A DNA stretch of 64,000 nt from an uncultured Kiritimatiellota bacterium. GTDB lineage: Bacteria; Verrucomicrobiota; Kiritimatiellia; RFP12; UBA1067. Positions 7,858-16,319 of this stretch are shown piece by piece. Location of the stretch: NCBI GenBank assembly GCA_934635385.1, contig CAKTZI010000004.1, positions 1-64,000 of the forward strand. Direction: 5' to 3'. The notes under the pieces were generated by a model. That model saw only the letters and a program-made list of their open reading frames with translations. It did no database searches and was not told where the DNA came from. The position numbers and the translations under genes are program-made. Each line of letters begins with the position of its first letter. Positions within the stretch are counted from its first letter, which is position 1.

Positions 7858-8625
7858 ATGAGAAGCGATGATTCAATGACCGACCTCCTCGACGCGATTC
7901 GGGGCGCACGGTGCGTCGGATGCCTGACGGGCGCAGGCGTCTCGACCCTCTGCGGCATTCCCGACTTTCGTGGGCCAGAGGGACTGTACCGCCAGCCGGA
8001 TGCCGAGCGCATCTTCGACATCGACTGGTTCGATCGCGATCCGTCCATCTACTATCGCGGCTGCGCCGACCTCGTCTACGGGCTGGGCCGCTTTCAGCCG
8101 GGACCCGTCCATCGCGCGCTCAAGCATCTGGAGGACATCGGCCGCCTCAAAGGCATTGCGACGCAGAACATCGACATGCTCCACCAGAAGGCCGGATCGT
8201 CTCATGTCTACGAAGTGCATGGCTCGCCCCTGCGCCACCACTGCCGCCGTTGCGGCGACGAGAAGGGCTTCGCCGAAATCCTGAAGATGCTCGCCGACTT
8301 GAAGGCGCGCTTCCCGGACGATGCCGCCGCGCAGGTGCCGCGCTGCGCCTGCGGCGGCGTCTACAAGCCGGACATCACCTTCTTCGGCGAGGCGTTGCCC
8401 GAAGCGGCGTTTGCGTCCGCACAGGAACTTGCGGCGCAGTCGGATGTCTTCCTCGTCCTCGGCACGTCGCTCACGGTCTTTCCGGCCGCGAGCCTTCCGC
8501 GCTACACCCTGCAGGCCGGCGGACGCATCTTCATCGTGAACGCGCAGAAGACCGCGCTCGACGACTACGCCGCCGGTGTCTTCCGCGATCTTGGATCCTT
8601 CGCCAAAGCCGTTTTCGCGATCTGA
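7858..8625 (+). CDS. NAD-dependent protein deacylase, Sir2 family
   Basis: 255 residues with all sirtuin hallmarks: GAGVSTLCGIPDFRG (NAD binding), TQNIDMLHQ, the catalytic histidine in YEVHGSPLRHHC, two Cys pairs (C-R-R-C and C-A-C) for zinc, and GTSLTVFPA plus FIVNAQKT. It removes acetyl or other acyl groups from lysines using NAD. ATG 7858 lies 6 nt after a perfect TATAAT, so a leaderless message is likely; ATG 7876 is an alternative. A relic of this gene's 3' end lies 2.4 kb upstream. Confidence 0.93.
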   Translation: MRSDDSMTDLLDAIRGARCVGCLTGAGVSTLCGIPDFRGPEGLYRQPDAERIFDIDWFDRDPSIYYRGCADLVYGLGRFQPGPVHRALKHLEDIGRLKGIATQNIDMLHQKAGSSHVYEVHGSPLRHHCRRCGDEKGFAEILKMLADLKARFPDDAAAQVPRCACGGVYKPDITFFGEALPEAAFASAQELAAQSDVFLVLGTSLTVFPAASLPRYTLQAGGRIFIVNAQKTALDDYAAGVFRDLGSFAKAVFAI

Positions 8626-8684
8626 TCGAACCCCTCTATCGGGAGCGCGGTTTCGTGCGCAATCGCCCACGAACCGGCAAAATA

Positions 8685-8693
8685 TGATATACT
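8685..8693 (+). promoter_or_regulatory. Extended -10 of structured RNA copy 1
   Basis: TGATATACT preceded by CAAAATA. The second RNA copy has the corresponding AAAATATGGTATACT. The predicted start is near 8700. Confidence 0.6.
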
Positions 8694-8699
8694 ACAAGT

Positions 8700-8979
8700 G
8701 CTTTTGAAGGAAGAGGCGGGCGAACTGCCGACACTGGAGAAGGCAAGACATAGTTCGGGAAGCGTTTTGCGCGTCAAGCTACTTCGTGTGAGCCGACGCA
8801 GATTCCAACCCCCGGATGCTTCAATCAATTTGCAACTGCAAAGCGATCGTCCAGAGAAACGTGAGAAATTTCAATGGTGACGGCACTGTGCAGGAAACGC
8901 AATTGCGTTTCCTCTCTTCGTGTTTCGCCATAGGCTATTCTCACGGCCTCTCTGGAATCACAAGGGAGGCTTTCTTTTT
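8700..8979 (+). ncRNA. Candidate structured RNA, copy 1 (attenuator-like leader)
   Basis: About 280 nt between a predicted promoter and a predicted terminator, homologous to the minus-strand stretch 44332-44051. Conserved blocks are GCGTCAAGC, CGGATGC-TTCA, TCAATTTGCA, TGCAAAG, ATCGTCC, GAGAA and GCGTTTCCTCTCTTCGT. Structure: hairpin TTTGC/GCAAA (8829-8842); long-range stem 8851-8857 with 8949-8955 and 8860-8867 with 8938-8945; inner hairpin AGGAAACGC/GCGTTTCCT (8892-8913); terminator 8946-8979 sharing bases with the outer stem. Between the copies the outer stem changes from CCAGAGA/TCTCTGG to CCTAAGA/TCTTAGG, so pairing is kept. Indels of 1 and 2 nt between copies argue against coding. It precedes a lipoprotein gene; ligand or target is unknown. 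Confidence 0.72.
8946..8979 (+). terminator. Rho-independent terminator of RNA copy 1
   Basis: GCCTCTC (8946-8952) pairs with GGGAGGC (8964-8970) around an 11-nt loop, followed by TTTCTTTTT. The 5' arm also pairs with CCAGAGA at 8851-8857, so the terminator and the long-range stem exclude each other. Confidence 0.7.
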
Positions 8980-9070
8980 GTGTTCGATTGCCGAGCGGGG
9001 GCGAATCGCAGAAGACTTTCCTCCTCTGGGTTTCTGCGAACGAACTGCATGAGGAGAAGAGGCATAAGAT

Positions 9071-9643
9071 ATGGTTGAACTGAATCGATACCTGGTTGGC
9101 ATGATGGCGTTGCTCGTTTTCGTCTGCGGCTGTTCGCATAATCTCAAGGTTTACAATCTGGACAAACTGCCGAGCCGCACATGTGATTTCTCCCTGCGCG
9201 GACTGCGTCTGAAGCTTATTGACGGCACCATGACGGAAGAATCGGATTTGCTGGCCTCGGAAGTCGCGCGGGCGCTGGCTACGCAGGCTGACTACAATGT
9301 GCAGTACAATCTCCGTAATGCAACCGAGTATGATGCGGCCGTTCAGATTTCCTTGAAGTCTGATTATTCGGGCAGCGGAGCAAACTTTTTTGTGTCGTGG
9401 CCTGGTTTTATGTTTTTTACGCCTGTCTGGCTCGGCTATAAGTACCATGCGCGTTATGAAATTGCACTAGACATATCGACAGTTGCCGGACAGCCTCTAA
9501 CGCGCGTCAAGACGATACCGCTTCATTTGGAGATTCGTCATTCCGAGTTTGACCGCACATGGGGCGCAGCATGTGGGAAGAAGGCCCCTCTGCCGCACGG
9601 AAGTTTGTCTATGAGTTCGGCATTGTGCAGAATGTGCGGATAG
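9071..9643 (+). CDS. Lipoprotein, 5' part of a frameshifted ankyrin gene
   Basis: 190 residues as read. The N-terminus MVELNRYLVGMMALLVFVCGC is a lipoprotein signal with the acylated Cys at 21. The following 140 residues are beta-rich and not recognised; a hydrophobic stretch (NFFVSWPGFMFFTPVWLGY) occurs near 115. After residue about 164 the frame goes wrong (ACGKKAPLPHG...), while the next frame continues the natural sequence (GRSMWEEGPSAARKFVYEF). Adding one G to the GGGG at 9561-9564 gives a 752-residue protein ending at 11328. GAGGAG lies 14 nt upstream of ATG 9071. The structured RNA precedes it. Confidence 0.75.
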   Translation: MVELNRYLVGMMALLVFVCGCSHNLKVYNLDKLPSRTCDFSLRGLRLKLIDGTMTEESDLLASEVARALATQADYNVQYNLRNATEYDAAVQISLKSDYSGSGANFFVSWPGFMFFTPVWLGYKYHARYEIALDISTVAGQPLTRVKTIPLHLEIRHSEFDRTWGAACGKKAPLPHGSLSMSSALCRMCG

Positions 9644-11328
9644 ACATTCCTGTCGCCCGCGTCAAATGGGGACTTCTGAACTCATGGGTGAACCCGAAGG
9701 AGTGGGAACTGCGCCACGCCGAGCTGAATGCCAAGCAGAACGACTATACGGAACGCGGCGATCTGGACGGCCTTATTATGTTCCTTCGTCATGAGAAGCA
9801 ACCCGCCGTCGCCTCTTATTCTGAGGGCATCGATAAATCGATTGACGGCGTCCAAAGCGAAGTGAAGCGACTGGAGGCGAGTGAGGTCGATGCAAATACC
9901 CTTGAAGCCAAAAAACGTGCGCAGGTTCAGATGCTCCTTGACGACTTTCGTGGCGCATACGAGACGAAAACGAGAAAGGAGCCAAACTTCGCACAACTTA
10001 AGAGTCTGCTCGCGGTTCTGAACGGACAGCTTCAGGCGCAGGACATTTCCGTATCCGCAGCGAATGCCTTCTGCAAGACCTATGAATCGGAGGCCAAGGC
10101 ACTCGTCAAAAGGGCCGAGGATGCGCAGCGCTCGCAGATACCCAACATAACGACGCGGCAGTTGAACGAAAGCATCCACAAGTGGTACGATTCCGCCATC
10201 AAGGATGCCCTCAAGGCGAAGGAACTCGCCGAGAAGATTGCCGCCGAGGCAAAGGAAAGGGCAGAAAAGATCGCCGCCTCCGAGAAAGCCAAAGCCGAGG
10301 CTCTCGCTGCAGCCGAGAAGGCAAGAAAGGAGTTCATCGCTCACCTGTATGCGATGCGGCAGGCGACGGAGAAGTTCGACCTCGACAAGTACATCGCCCA
10401 CGCGGAAGATGCGATTCCAAAGACGGCCAAGGCGAATCGTGCCATTTTCGGGGACTATGCGCGGACACTTCGTCTCGTGAAGCGCGGCAAGTTGCCCATC
10501 TCGAAGAAAGAGGCGGCTGCAGTGCTCATAGGTGCGGCTTTGCTCGGTCAACCCGAAATGATTGACTATGCGAGGACGCTCGGCGCGTCGCCCGATGATG
10601 TTTCTTGCTATGACGACTTCAGGCGTCCGGCAATCGTTCTCGCCACCCAATGCGGCGACCTTGCCACGGTCAAGGCGCTCATCGCGGCGGGTGCCGACGT
10701 CAACAAGGCCAACGCCAACAAGGAGACGGCACTTGTGCAGGCTTCACGCAATGGGTGCGTCGAGATTGCGAAAGCTCTCATTTCCGCAAAGGCGGATGTC
10801 AACGTCAGGGGGAACGGCGGCGATAGCGCGCTCATTGCGGCGGCCCGTGCGGGCAATACGGAACTGATCGGCATCCTTTCCTGCGCCGGGGCGCAGTCTG
10901 TCAGCAAGAACGACAGGAAGATGACGGCGTGGATGGCCGCGCTTGAGGCGAACCGACTGAATGCGGTCAAGGTTCTTCTTGTGGGTTGCCCGGCCCAGGC
11001 GAGTGACGCATCGAAAGCGTTGGAACTCGCCGTTCAGACGGACGATTCCGTGACGGTGGAATACACGATCGCCACGTGGAAGATTCGCGACGTGAGCCTG
11101 CTGACGCTTGCACTGCCCGCCGCCGTCAGAAACGGATGCCTGAGCGTCGTCAAGATCCTCGTTGCCAATGGCGCGGAAATCACCGATGCCGCGATGATTG
11201 CGGCCGTGCAGTCGTGCAATCTCGCGACGGTCAAATATATCGTTCGCATGGGCGGCAATGTCTTGACCGCGAGAAATGAAAAGCTGACACCCGCCATTCT
11301 TGAATATCTGGAAGGACAAGGCCTTTGA
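9559..11328 (+). CDS. Ankyrin-repeat, coiled-coil protein, 3' part of the frameshifted gene
   Basis: The ORF from ATG 9559 gives 589 residues, but its natural start is the lipoprotein start at 9071. About 214-256 is a lysine/glutamate/alanine-rich coiled coil (KAKELAEKIAAEAKERAEK). About 350-480 holds at least three ankyrin-type repeats (AIVLATQCGDLATVKALIAA, ALVQASRNGCVEIAKALISA, ALIAAARAGNTELIG), with degenerate repeats to the end. The whole would be a membrane-anchored, probably periplasmic, protein-binding lipoprotein. No ribosome site suits ATG 9559, so a separate product is unlikely. Confidence 0.75.
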   Translation: MGRSMWEEGPSAARKFVYEFGIVQNVRIDIPVARVKWGLLNSWVNPKEWELRHAELNAKQNDYTERGDLDGLIMFLRHEKQPAVASYSEGIDKSIDGVQSEVKRLEASEVDANTLEAKKRAQVQMLLDDFRGAYETKTRKEPNFAQLKSLLAVLNGQLQAQDISVSAANAFCKTYESEAKALVKRAEDAQRSQIPNITTRQLNESIHKWYDSAIKDALKAKELAEKIAAEAKERAEKIAASEKAKAEALAAAEKARKEFIAHLYAMRQATEKFDLDKYIAHAEDAIPKTAKANRAIFGDYARTLRLVKRGKLPISKKEAAAVLIGAALLGQPEMIDYARTLGASPDDVSCYDDFRRPAIVLATQCGDLATVKALIAAGADVNKANANKETALVQASRNGCVEIAKALISAKADVNVRGNGGDSALIAAARAGNTELIGILSCAGAQSVSKNDRKMTAWMAALEANRLNAVKVLLVGCPAQASDASKALELAVQTDDSVTVEYTIATWKIRDVSLLTLALPAAVRNGCLSVVKILVANGAEITDAAMIAAVQSCNLATVKYIVRMGGNVLTARNEKLTPAILEYLEGQGL

Positions 11329-11482
11329 GTGCAAACGAGGTCGGACACAATCGGTAGGATTTGAGTAGCACGGTTGAGGGGCCTGTCGCCTATGGCCGAG
11401 GGGCCTGTCCCTAGGAGTTGAGGGGTCTGCCCCCAATCTGAACTGTAGAAACCGTCGAGAAAAGCCTTCGACGTCGAAAAGC
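11329..11482. other. Gene-free repeat patch
   Basis: Contains GAGGGGCCTGTC twice and the related GAGGGGTCTGCCCC (11372-11435), spaced about 25-33 bp. The words resemble GGGGTCAGACAC at 7754, so they may belong to one dispersed repeat family. No ORF or promoter is convincing. Confidence 0.5.
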
Positions 11483-11624
11483 CTATAGACGCGCAATCTG
11501 GGGCAACTTCTCGAAATGTGCGTCTCGCGAGCAAAGAGGGAGCGAATGTTGGATCGCCAATGCGGCGATCCACAGGTCATTCGTTGGAATCGGAATAGCG
11601 GTTGGTGTCAATGAGTATCTTCAT
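11483..11624 (-). pseudogene. VapC (PIN-domain toxin) relic lacking its middle
   Basis: From ATG 11624 the frame reads MKILIDTNRYSDSNE and stops. Right after, in another frame, it continues LWIAALAIQHSLPLCSRDAH and FEKLPQIARL to a stop. The first piece is a VapC N-terminus with the catalytic Asp of LIDTN; the second is the C-terminal PIN core with N/D-LWIAA and S-RD-x-HF. About 80 residues are missing, so no active RNase can be made. Confidence 0.75.
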
Positions 11625-11857
11625 TTCCAGAGGTCCGCATCAATCGTCCGCATTTCGTCCAAGGCCTTGTCCGCCTCGGAATCGGCAACCCAGGTGTTGG
11701 CAAGCGACAGCAGCAGCGCCTTGAGTCCCGGACAGATCTCGGCGGAGTCGGCATTCGTCCATGCGAAGGGGAAGGTGCGGCACTTGTCGGGCTTCACGGG
11801 GTGGATGCGGCAGCAGGCGCCACAGCATTGGCACTGGAATGTGTGTTCAGTCGGCAA
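11621..11857 (-). pseudogene. YkgJ-type cysteine-cluster protein relic
   Basis: The frame begins at a TTG and reads FQCQCCGACCRIHPV, then KPDKCRTFPFAWTNADSAEI and CPGLKAL. The first block is the metal-binding N-terminus of YkgJ/Fe-S oxidoreductase-like proteins (C-x2-CG-x-CC). The second is the conserved KCRxFPF block, which normally lies about 40-60 residues further on. The middle Cys-rich part is absent, so this is probably a decayed copy with an internal deletion. Confidence 0.65.
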
Positions 11858-11868
11858 GCCCTGTCGGC

Positions 11869-11937
11869 GTCCGACAGCCTGAACCGACTGCGGAACTTCG
11901 ACCGTGCCAACTTCGCGAACGCCGCCTCACATGTCAT
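11869..11937 (-). pseudogene. DUF4186 N-terminal fragment
   Basis: From ATG 11937: MTCEAAFAKLARSKFRSRFR followed by LSDADR. The FAKLARSKFRSRFRL block resembles the start of DUF4186 proteins (F-x-x-LA-x-S-x-FR-x-x-F-x-L). The conserved remainder of the family is missing, and the sequence runs into the YkgJ relic in another frame. Confidence 0.55.
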
Positions 11938-12201
11938 GGATTTCTACGCTCCCATGCGTGGCGACGTTCACCTTGATGGTCTGAAGAATTCGCTCCAGCA
12001 TGACTGGATCTGCGATATGGGTCCAATCGCCAGTTCCTTCAGGGCCTTGCCCAGTTCGCCCGCAACAAGGCATCTTGTTGGGACGTGACGGTTGCCGACG
12101 TCACCGATTCAACTCCGACGCATCCGGGCAGAGCTTCATCCGGCAACGGCACGAAGGATTCCTGCGCGAGCTCCAGAGACAGGGCCGCACAGTCGCGTGG
12201 C
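11927..12201 (-). other. Probable decayed coding sequence, unidentified
   Basis: Minus-strand frames contain protein-like pieces interrupted by shifts: GELGKALKELAIGPI, then MLERILQTIKVNVATHGSVE ending HDM with a stop at 11927 that overlaps the DUF4186 start. The coupling suggests the two were once adjacent operon genes. No family could be assigned, and no intact gene lies here. Confidence 0.4.
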
Positions 12202-13122
<921 letters not shown>

Positions 13123-13238
13123 CTTGTTTTTCCTTTCTGTTTTTATTCCCACCTCTGTGGTAGGAAAACAGCGCGTAGTATATCACACTTCGGTTCTGAA
13201 TGTCAACCGCGGTGGTAGAAATATTGAAGGCCGCCTCG

Positions 13239-14702
13239 TTACGGGCACTGGTGCGGGCAGCCCGTGCAGCCGTGCGCGCACGAGGCGGGCATGGACGGAT
13301 CCTCGCCCGTCCAGCAATACGTGCAGAGCCGATCCTTCGGCAGCCCGATTGCCGCGACAAGGTCGTCGACGGTCTGGAACTTGAGCGTCGTGAGGTTCAG
13401 CTTTCGGCGGATGTAGTCGACCATCGCCGCGTAGGGTGCGCCGTTCGGGTCGCTGTACTTCGAGACGTCCGCGTTCTCGCCCTCCTGCTCGCGGATGAAC
13501 CGCCGCGTGATGAGGTCATAGACGCTCTTCGAGCGCGAGAAGTTGATGAACCGGCAGGGATAGAGGAGCGGCGGACACGCGATGCGCACGTGCGTCTCCT
13601 TGCAGCCCTCGCCGTAGAGGCGGTTCGCCTGCTGGCCGAGCTGCGTGCCGCGCACGATCGAGTCGTCGCAGAAGACGAGGCGGCGATCCTTGATCAGGCC
13701 GGGAATCGGGATGAGCTTCATCGACGCGACGCGCTCGCGCTGCCTCTGGTCGGACGGCATGAACGAGCGCGCCCACGTCGGCGTGTACTTCACGAAGGGG
13801 CGGCAGTACTTGATCGCCTTCTCGTGCGCGTAGCCGAGCGCGTGCGACGTGCCGGAGTCGGGGATGCCGCACGCCGCGTCGGCCGCGATGTCCGCATCGC
13901 GCTTCGCGAGCGCCGCGCCGCAGCGGTAGCGCGCCATCTCGACGTTTCGCCCCTCGTAGGACGAGGCCGGATAGCCGTAGTAGACCCAGAGGAACGAGCA
14001 GATCGCCATCTTCTCCTGCGGCGCGATGAGCGTCGCCGCGCCTTCCGGCGTCAGCTCGACCATCTCGCCGGGGCCCAGGTCGCGCAGGTGCGCGTAGCCG
14101 AGGTTCGCGAGCGCGCACGACTCCATGAGCGCGATCGTCGCGCCGTCCTTCTGGCCGAGGACGACCGGGGTGCGCCCGAAGCGGTCGCGCGCGGCGAAGA
14201 GCCGCCCGTCGTCCGTCACGATCAGGATCGAGCAGCTGCCCTTCACTTTCGTCTGCACGTACTTCACGCCCTCGACGATCGAGCCCTGCGTCGCGAGCAG
14301 GGCCGAGACGACTTCCGTCGGCCCCACCATGCCGCTCGTCGTCGAATACTGGAGCTGGGCGGAGTTCGTCCGGAATAGCTCGTCCTTCAGTTCCTCGATG
14401 TTGGAGATGAGCCCGACGGTCACGATCGCGAACGTGCCGAGGCGCGAGCACATGACGAGCGGCTGCGGGTCGGTGTCGGAAATGACGCCGAGGCCGATGC
14501 GCCCGGCAAACCGCCCGACGTCATGCTCGAACTTCGAGCGGAACGGCGCGTTCTGGATGTTGTGGATCGCGCGCTGGAAGCCTCCCGTCCCGCAGACGGC
14601 CATGCCGCCGCGATGCGTGCCGAGGTGAGAGTGGTAGTCCGTGCCGAAGAAAAGGTCGCTGACGCAGTCCTGTTTCGAGATGACGCCGCAGAAGCCGCCC
14701 AT
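13239..14702 (-). CDS. purF: Amidophosphoribosyltransferase (Bacteroidetes-type)
   Basis: 487 residues. It catalyses the first committed step of purine synthesis, PRPP plus glutamine to phosphoribosylamine. The N-terminal Ntn glutaminase region has GTDYHSHLGTHRGGM; the C-terminal PRTase has VFCDDSIVRGTQLG for PRPP. The usual MCG start is replaced by MGGFCGV, so the only candidate nucleophile is Cys5. The C-terminus is rich in cysteine (CTYCWTG, then ASCAHGCTGCPHQCP), which could hold an Fe-S cluster. AAGGAG precedes ATG 14702. Confidence 0.93.
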   Translation of the reverse strand: MGGFCGVISKQDCVSDLFFGTDYHSHLGTHRGGMAVCGTGGFQRAIHNIQNAPFRSKFEHDVGRFAGRIGLGVISDTDPQPLVMCSRLGTFAIVTVGLISNIEELKDELFRTNSAQLQYSTTSGMVGPTEVVSALLATQGSIVEGVKYVQTKVKGSCSILIVTDDGRLFAARDRFGRTPVVLGQKDGATIALMESCALANLGYAHLRDLGPGEMVELTPEGAATLIAPQEKMAICSFLWVYYGYPASSYEGRNVEMARYRCGAALAKRDADIAADAACGIPDSGTSHALGYAHEKAIKYCRPFVKYTPTWARSFMPSDQRQRERVASMKLIPIPGLIKDRRLVFCDDSIVRGTQLGQQANRLYGEGCKETHVRIACPPLLYPCRFINFSRSKSVYDLITRRFIREQEGENADVSKYSDPNGAPYAAMVDYIRRKLNLTTLKFQTVDDLVAAIGLPKDRLCTYCWTGEDPSMPASCAHGCTGCPHQCP

Positions 14703-14747
14703 GAAAACTCCTTGGTGTGATGTGTGTTCGTGTTGGTGAAAGCGTGA

Positions 14748-14756
14748 ATTATACCA
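14748..14756 (-). promoter_or_regulatory. Extended -10 promoter of purF
   Basis: TGGTATAAT on the minus strand (TATAAT 14753-14748), immediately after the xseA stop. The predicted leader is about 39 nt with AAGGAG before the start. Confidence 0.65.
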
Positions 14757-14759
14757 AAT

Positions 14760-15965
14760 TCACGCGACGATGGAGGTTGCAGAGCCTTTCGCGAAGCGCG
14801 TGACGAGCCGGTCGCCCGCCTTGAGCGCAGCGGCGTCCTTGACGACCGAGCCGTCCGCCGCCGTCGTCAGCGAATAGCCCCGGTCGAGGACGCCATACGG
14901 CGAATACGCCGCGAGCTTCGCCTCGGCCTTCTCAAAGCGCGCGACGGCGCGCTGGAGGCAGAGCGCCAGCGCGGGCCGGAGGCGCGGCGCCAGCGCACCA
15001 AGCCGATGTTCGGCGCGGGCGAGCGCAAGCGTCAGCGACGCGCCAAGGCCGTCCGCGAGCTGGTCGACGCGCTGGGCGTAGAACTCGCCACGTCCGCGCA
15101 ATGCGTGCGCGAGCTGTCCGTCGCACGCCGTGAGCTGCGCGCGCAGGTCGGCGAGGACGGGCACGGCGATCTCCGCCGCGATCGAGGGCGTGCCAGCGCG
15201 GACGTCCGCCGCGAAGTCGCAGAGCGTGAAGTCCGTCTCGTGCCCGACCGCGCTGATCGTCGGGATCTGCGACGCGGCGACCGCGCGCACGAGGCTTTCG
15301 TCGTTGAAGCAGAAGAGGTCCTCGAACGAGCCGCCGCCGCGCGCGACGATGAGGAGGTCTGCGCGCCAGTCCGCCGCCGCGTTGAAGTAGGCGAGGCCGG
15401 CGATGACCGTCGGCGGCGCAGCTTCGCCCTGGACGAGGCACGGGAAGAGCCGGATCTCGAGGTTCGGAAATCGCCGCGTCAGCACCGTGCACATGTCGTG
15501 GATGACCGCGCCCGCCTCGCTCGTCACGATGCCGATCCGGCGCGGCAGCTTCGGGAGCGGACGCTTTCGCGCGGCGTCGAAGAGACCTTCCTTCGTCAGC
15601 TTCTCCTTGAGCGCAAGATACTGCTGCATCAGGTCGCCGACGCCCGCGAGCTTCGCGGAGAGGACGGTGATCTGGTAGGTGCCGCGCGGGCCGTAGACGG
15701 ACACGTTGCCGAAGACGGACACCTTCGCGCCGTCCTTCAGTCCGTCCCGCACGGCCAGCCGCTCGAACGAGCTCTTGAACAGGACGGCGGAAATCTGCGC
15801 GCCCGCGTCCTTGAGCGTGAAGTAGCAGTGGCCGGACGGATAGCGGCGCCAGCCGCTGATCTCGCCGTCCACGATGATGCGCGCGAACGGCTTTTCCAAC
15901 GCCGCGCGGATCCCCTCGGTCAGCGAGGTGACGGTGTAGTGCGGATAGGTCTTGGTGTCTGCCAT
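14760..15965 (-). CDS. xseA: Exodeoxyribonuclease VII large subunit
   Basis: 401 residues. It shows the OB-fold N-terminus (IIVDGEISGWRRYPSGHCYF), then PRRIGIVTSEAGAVIHD and the family core ARGGGSFEDLFCFNDE, VGHETDFTLCDFAADVRAGTPS. The last segment SPYGVLDRGYSLTT is the conserved end. With XseB it degrades single-stranded DNA; no xseB was seen in the window. It is 6 nt downstream of folB in a minus-strand operon. Confidence 0.95.
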   Translation of the reverse strand: MADTKTYPHYTVTSLTEGIRAALEKPFARIIVDGEISGWRRYPSGHCYFTLKDAGAQISAVLFKSSFERLAVRDGLKDGAKVSVFGNVSVYGPRGTYQITVLSAKLAGVGDLMQQYLALKEKLTKEGLFDAARKRPLPKLPRRIGIVTSEAGAVIHDMCTVLTRRFPNLEIRLFPCLVQGEAAPPTVIAGLAYFNAAADWRADLLIVARGGGSFEDLFCFNDESLVRAVAASQIPTISAVGHETDFTLCDFAADVRAGTPSIAAEIAVPVLADLRAQLTACDGQLAHALRGRGEFYAQRVDQLADGLGASLTLALARAEHRLGALAPRLRPALALCLQRAVARFEKAEAKLAAYSPYGVLDRGYSLTTAADGSVVKDAAALKAGDRLVTRFAKGSATSIVA

Positions 15966-15971
15966 TGTCGT

Positions 15972-16319
15972 TTACGGATAAGAGACCGAGGCCGATTCGA
16001 GGCCGGGAATCGCGCCGGACTTGGTGACGGTCACGCACAGGGGACGCGCGCCTGAAGACGCCGGACATTCGACCGCGCAGACGTCAAAGGCGACTTTCGC
16101 CGCATGCTCGATCATCTGGCACTTCGCCGCGACGAGCGCCGCGCGAATCTCCTCCGTCAGCGCGGCGTAGTCGATCGTGTCCGTCAATCGGTCGGTCTCG
16201 GCCGCCGTGGACGGAATCGCCAGCTCGACATCCACCCGCAGCTTCTGCAGGCGATGCCGCTCGTCGGCGCGCTCACCAATGATGCAGAGGACTTCGATAC
16301 CATTCAATTTCAGCGTCAT
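15972..16319 (-). CDS. folB: Dihydroneopterin aldolase family protein
   Basis: 115 residues, a typical FolB length. L-N-G-I-E-V-L-C-I-I-G-E-R (start strand and conserved Glu), TDTIDYAALTEEI and C-Q-M-I-E-H-A-A are the family signatures. It would act in folate synthesis. ATG 16319 overlaps the TGA of the TsaC-Maf gene (ATGA), which decides the start over ATG 16334. Confidence 0.88.
   Translation of the reverse strand: MTLKLNGIEVLCIIGERADERHRLQKLRVDVELAIPSTAAETDRLTDTIDYAALTEEIRAALVAAKCQMIEHAAKVAFDVCAVECPASSGARPLCVTVTKSGAIPGLESASVSYP

Noticed and set aside
8700..8979. 6S RNA, RNase P RNA, tmRNA or SRP RNA
   Set aside because: None of the hallmark sequences (RNase P GAGGAAAGUC, tmRNA tRNA-like ends, SRP GGTGCTG loop, 6S rod with central bubble) could be found.
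8816..9052. Small ORF in RNA copy 1 resembling the end of the ORF 44100-44654
   Set aside because: The similarity comes from the shared RNA. Indels of 1 and 2 nt between the copies change the frame locally, and pairing positions, not codons, are preserved.
9555..9600. Programmed ribosomal frameshift
   Set aside because: No slippery heptamer with a downstream pseudoknot is evident; a lost base at GGGG is simpler.
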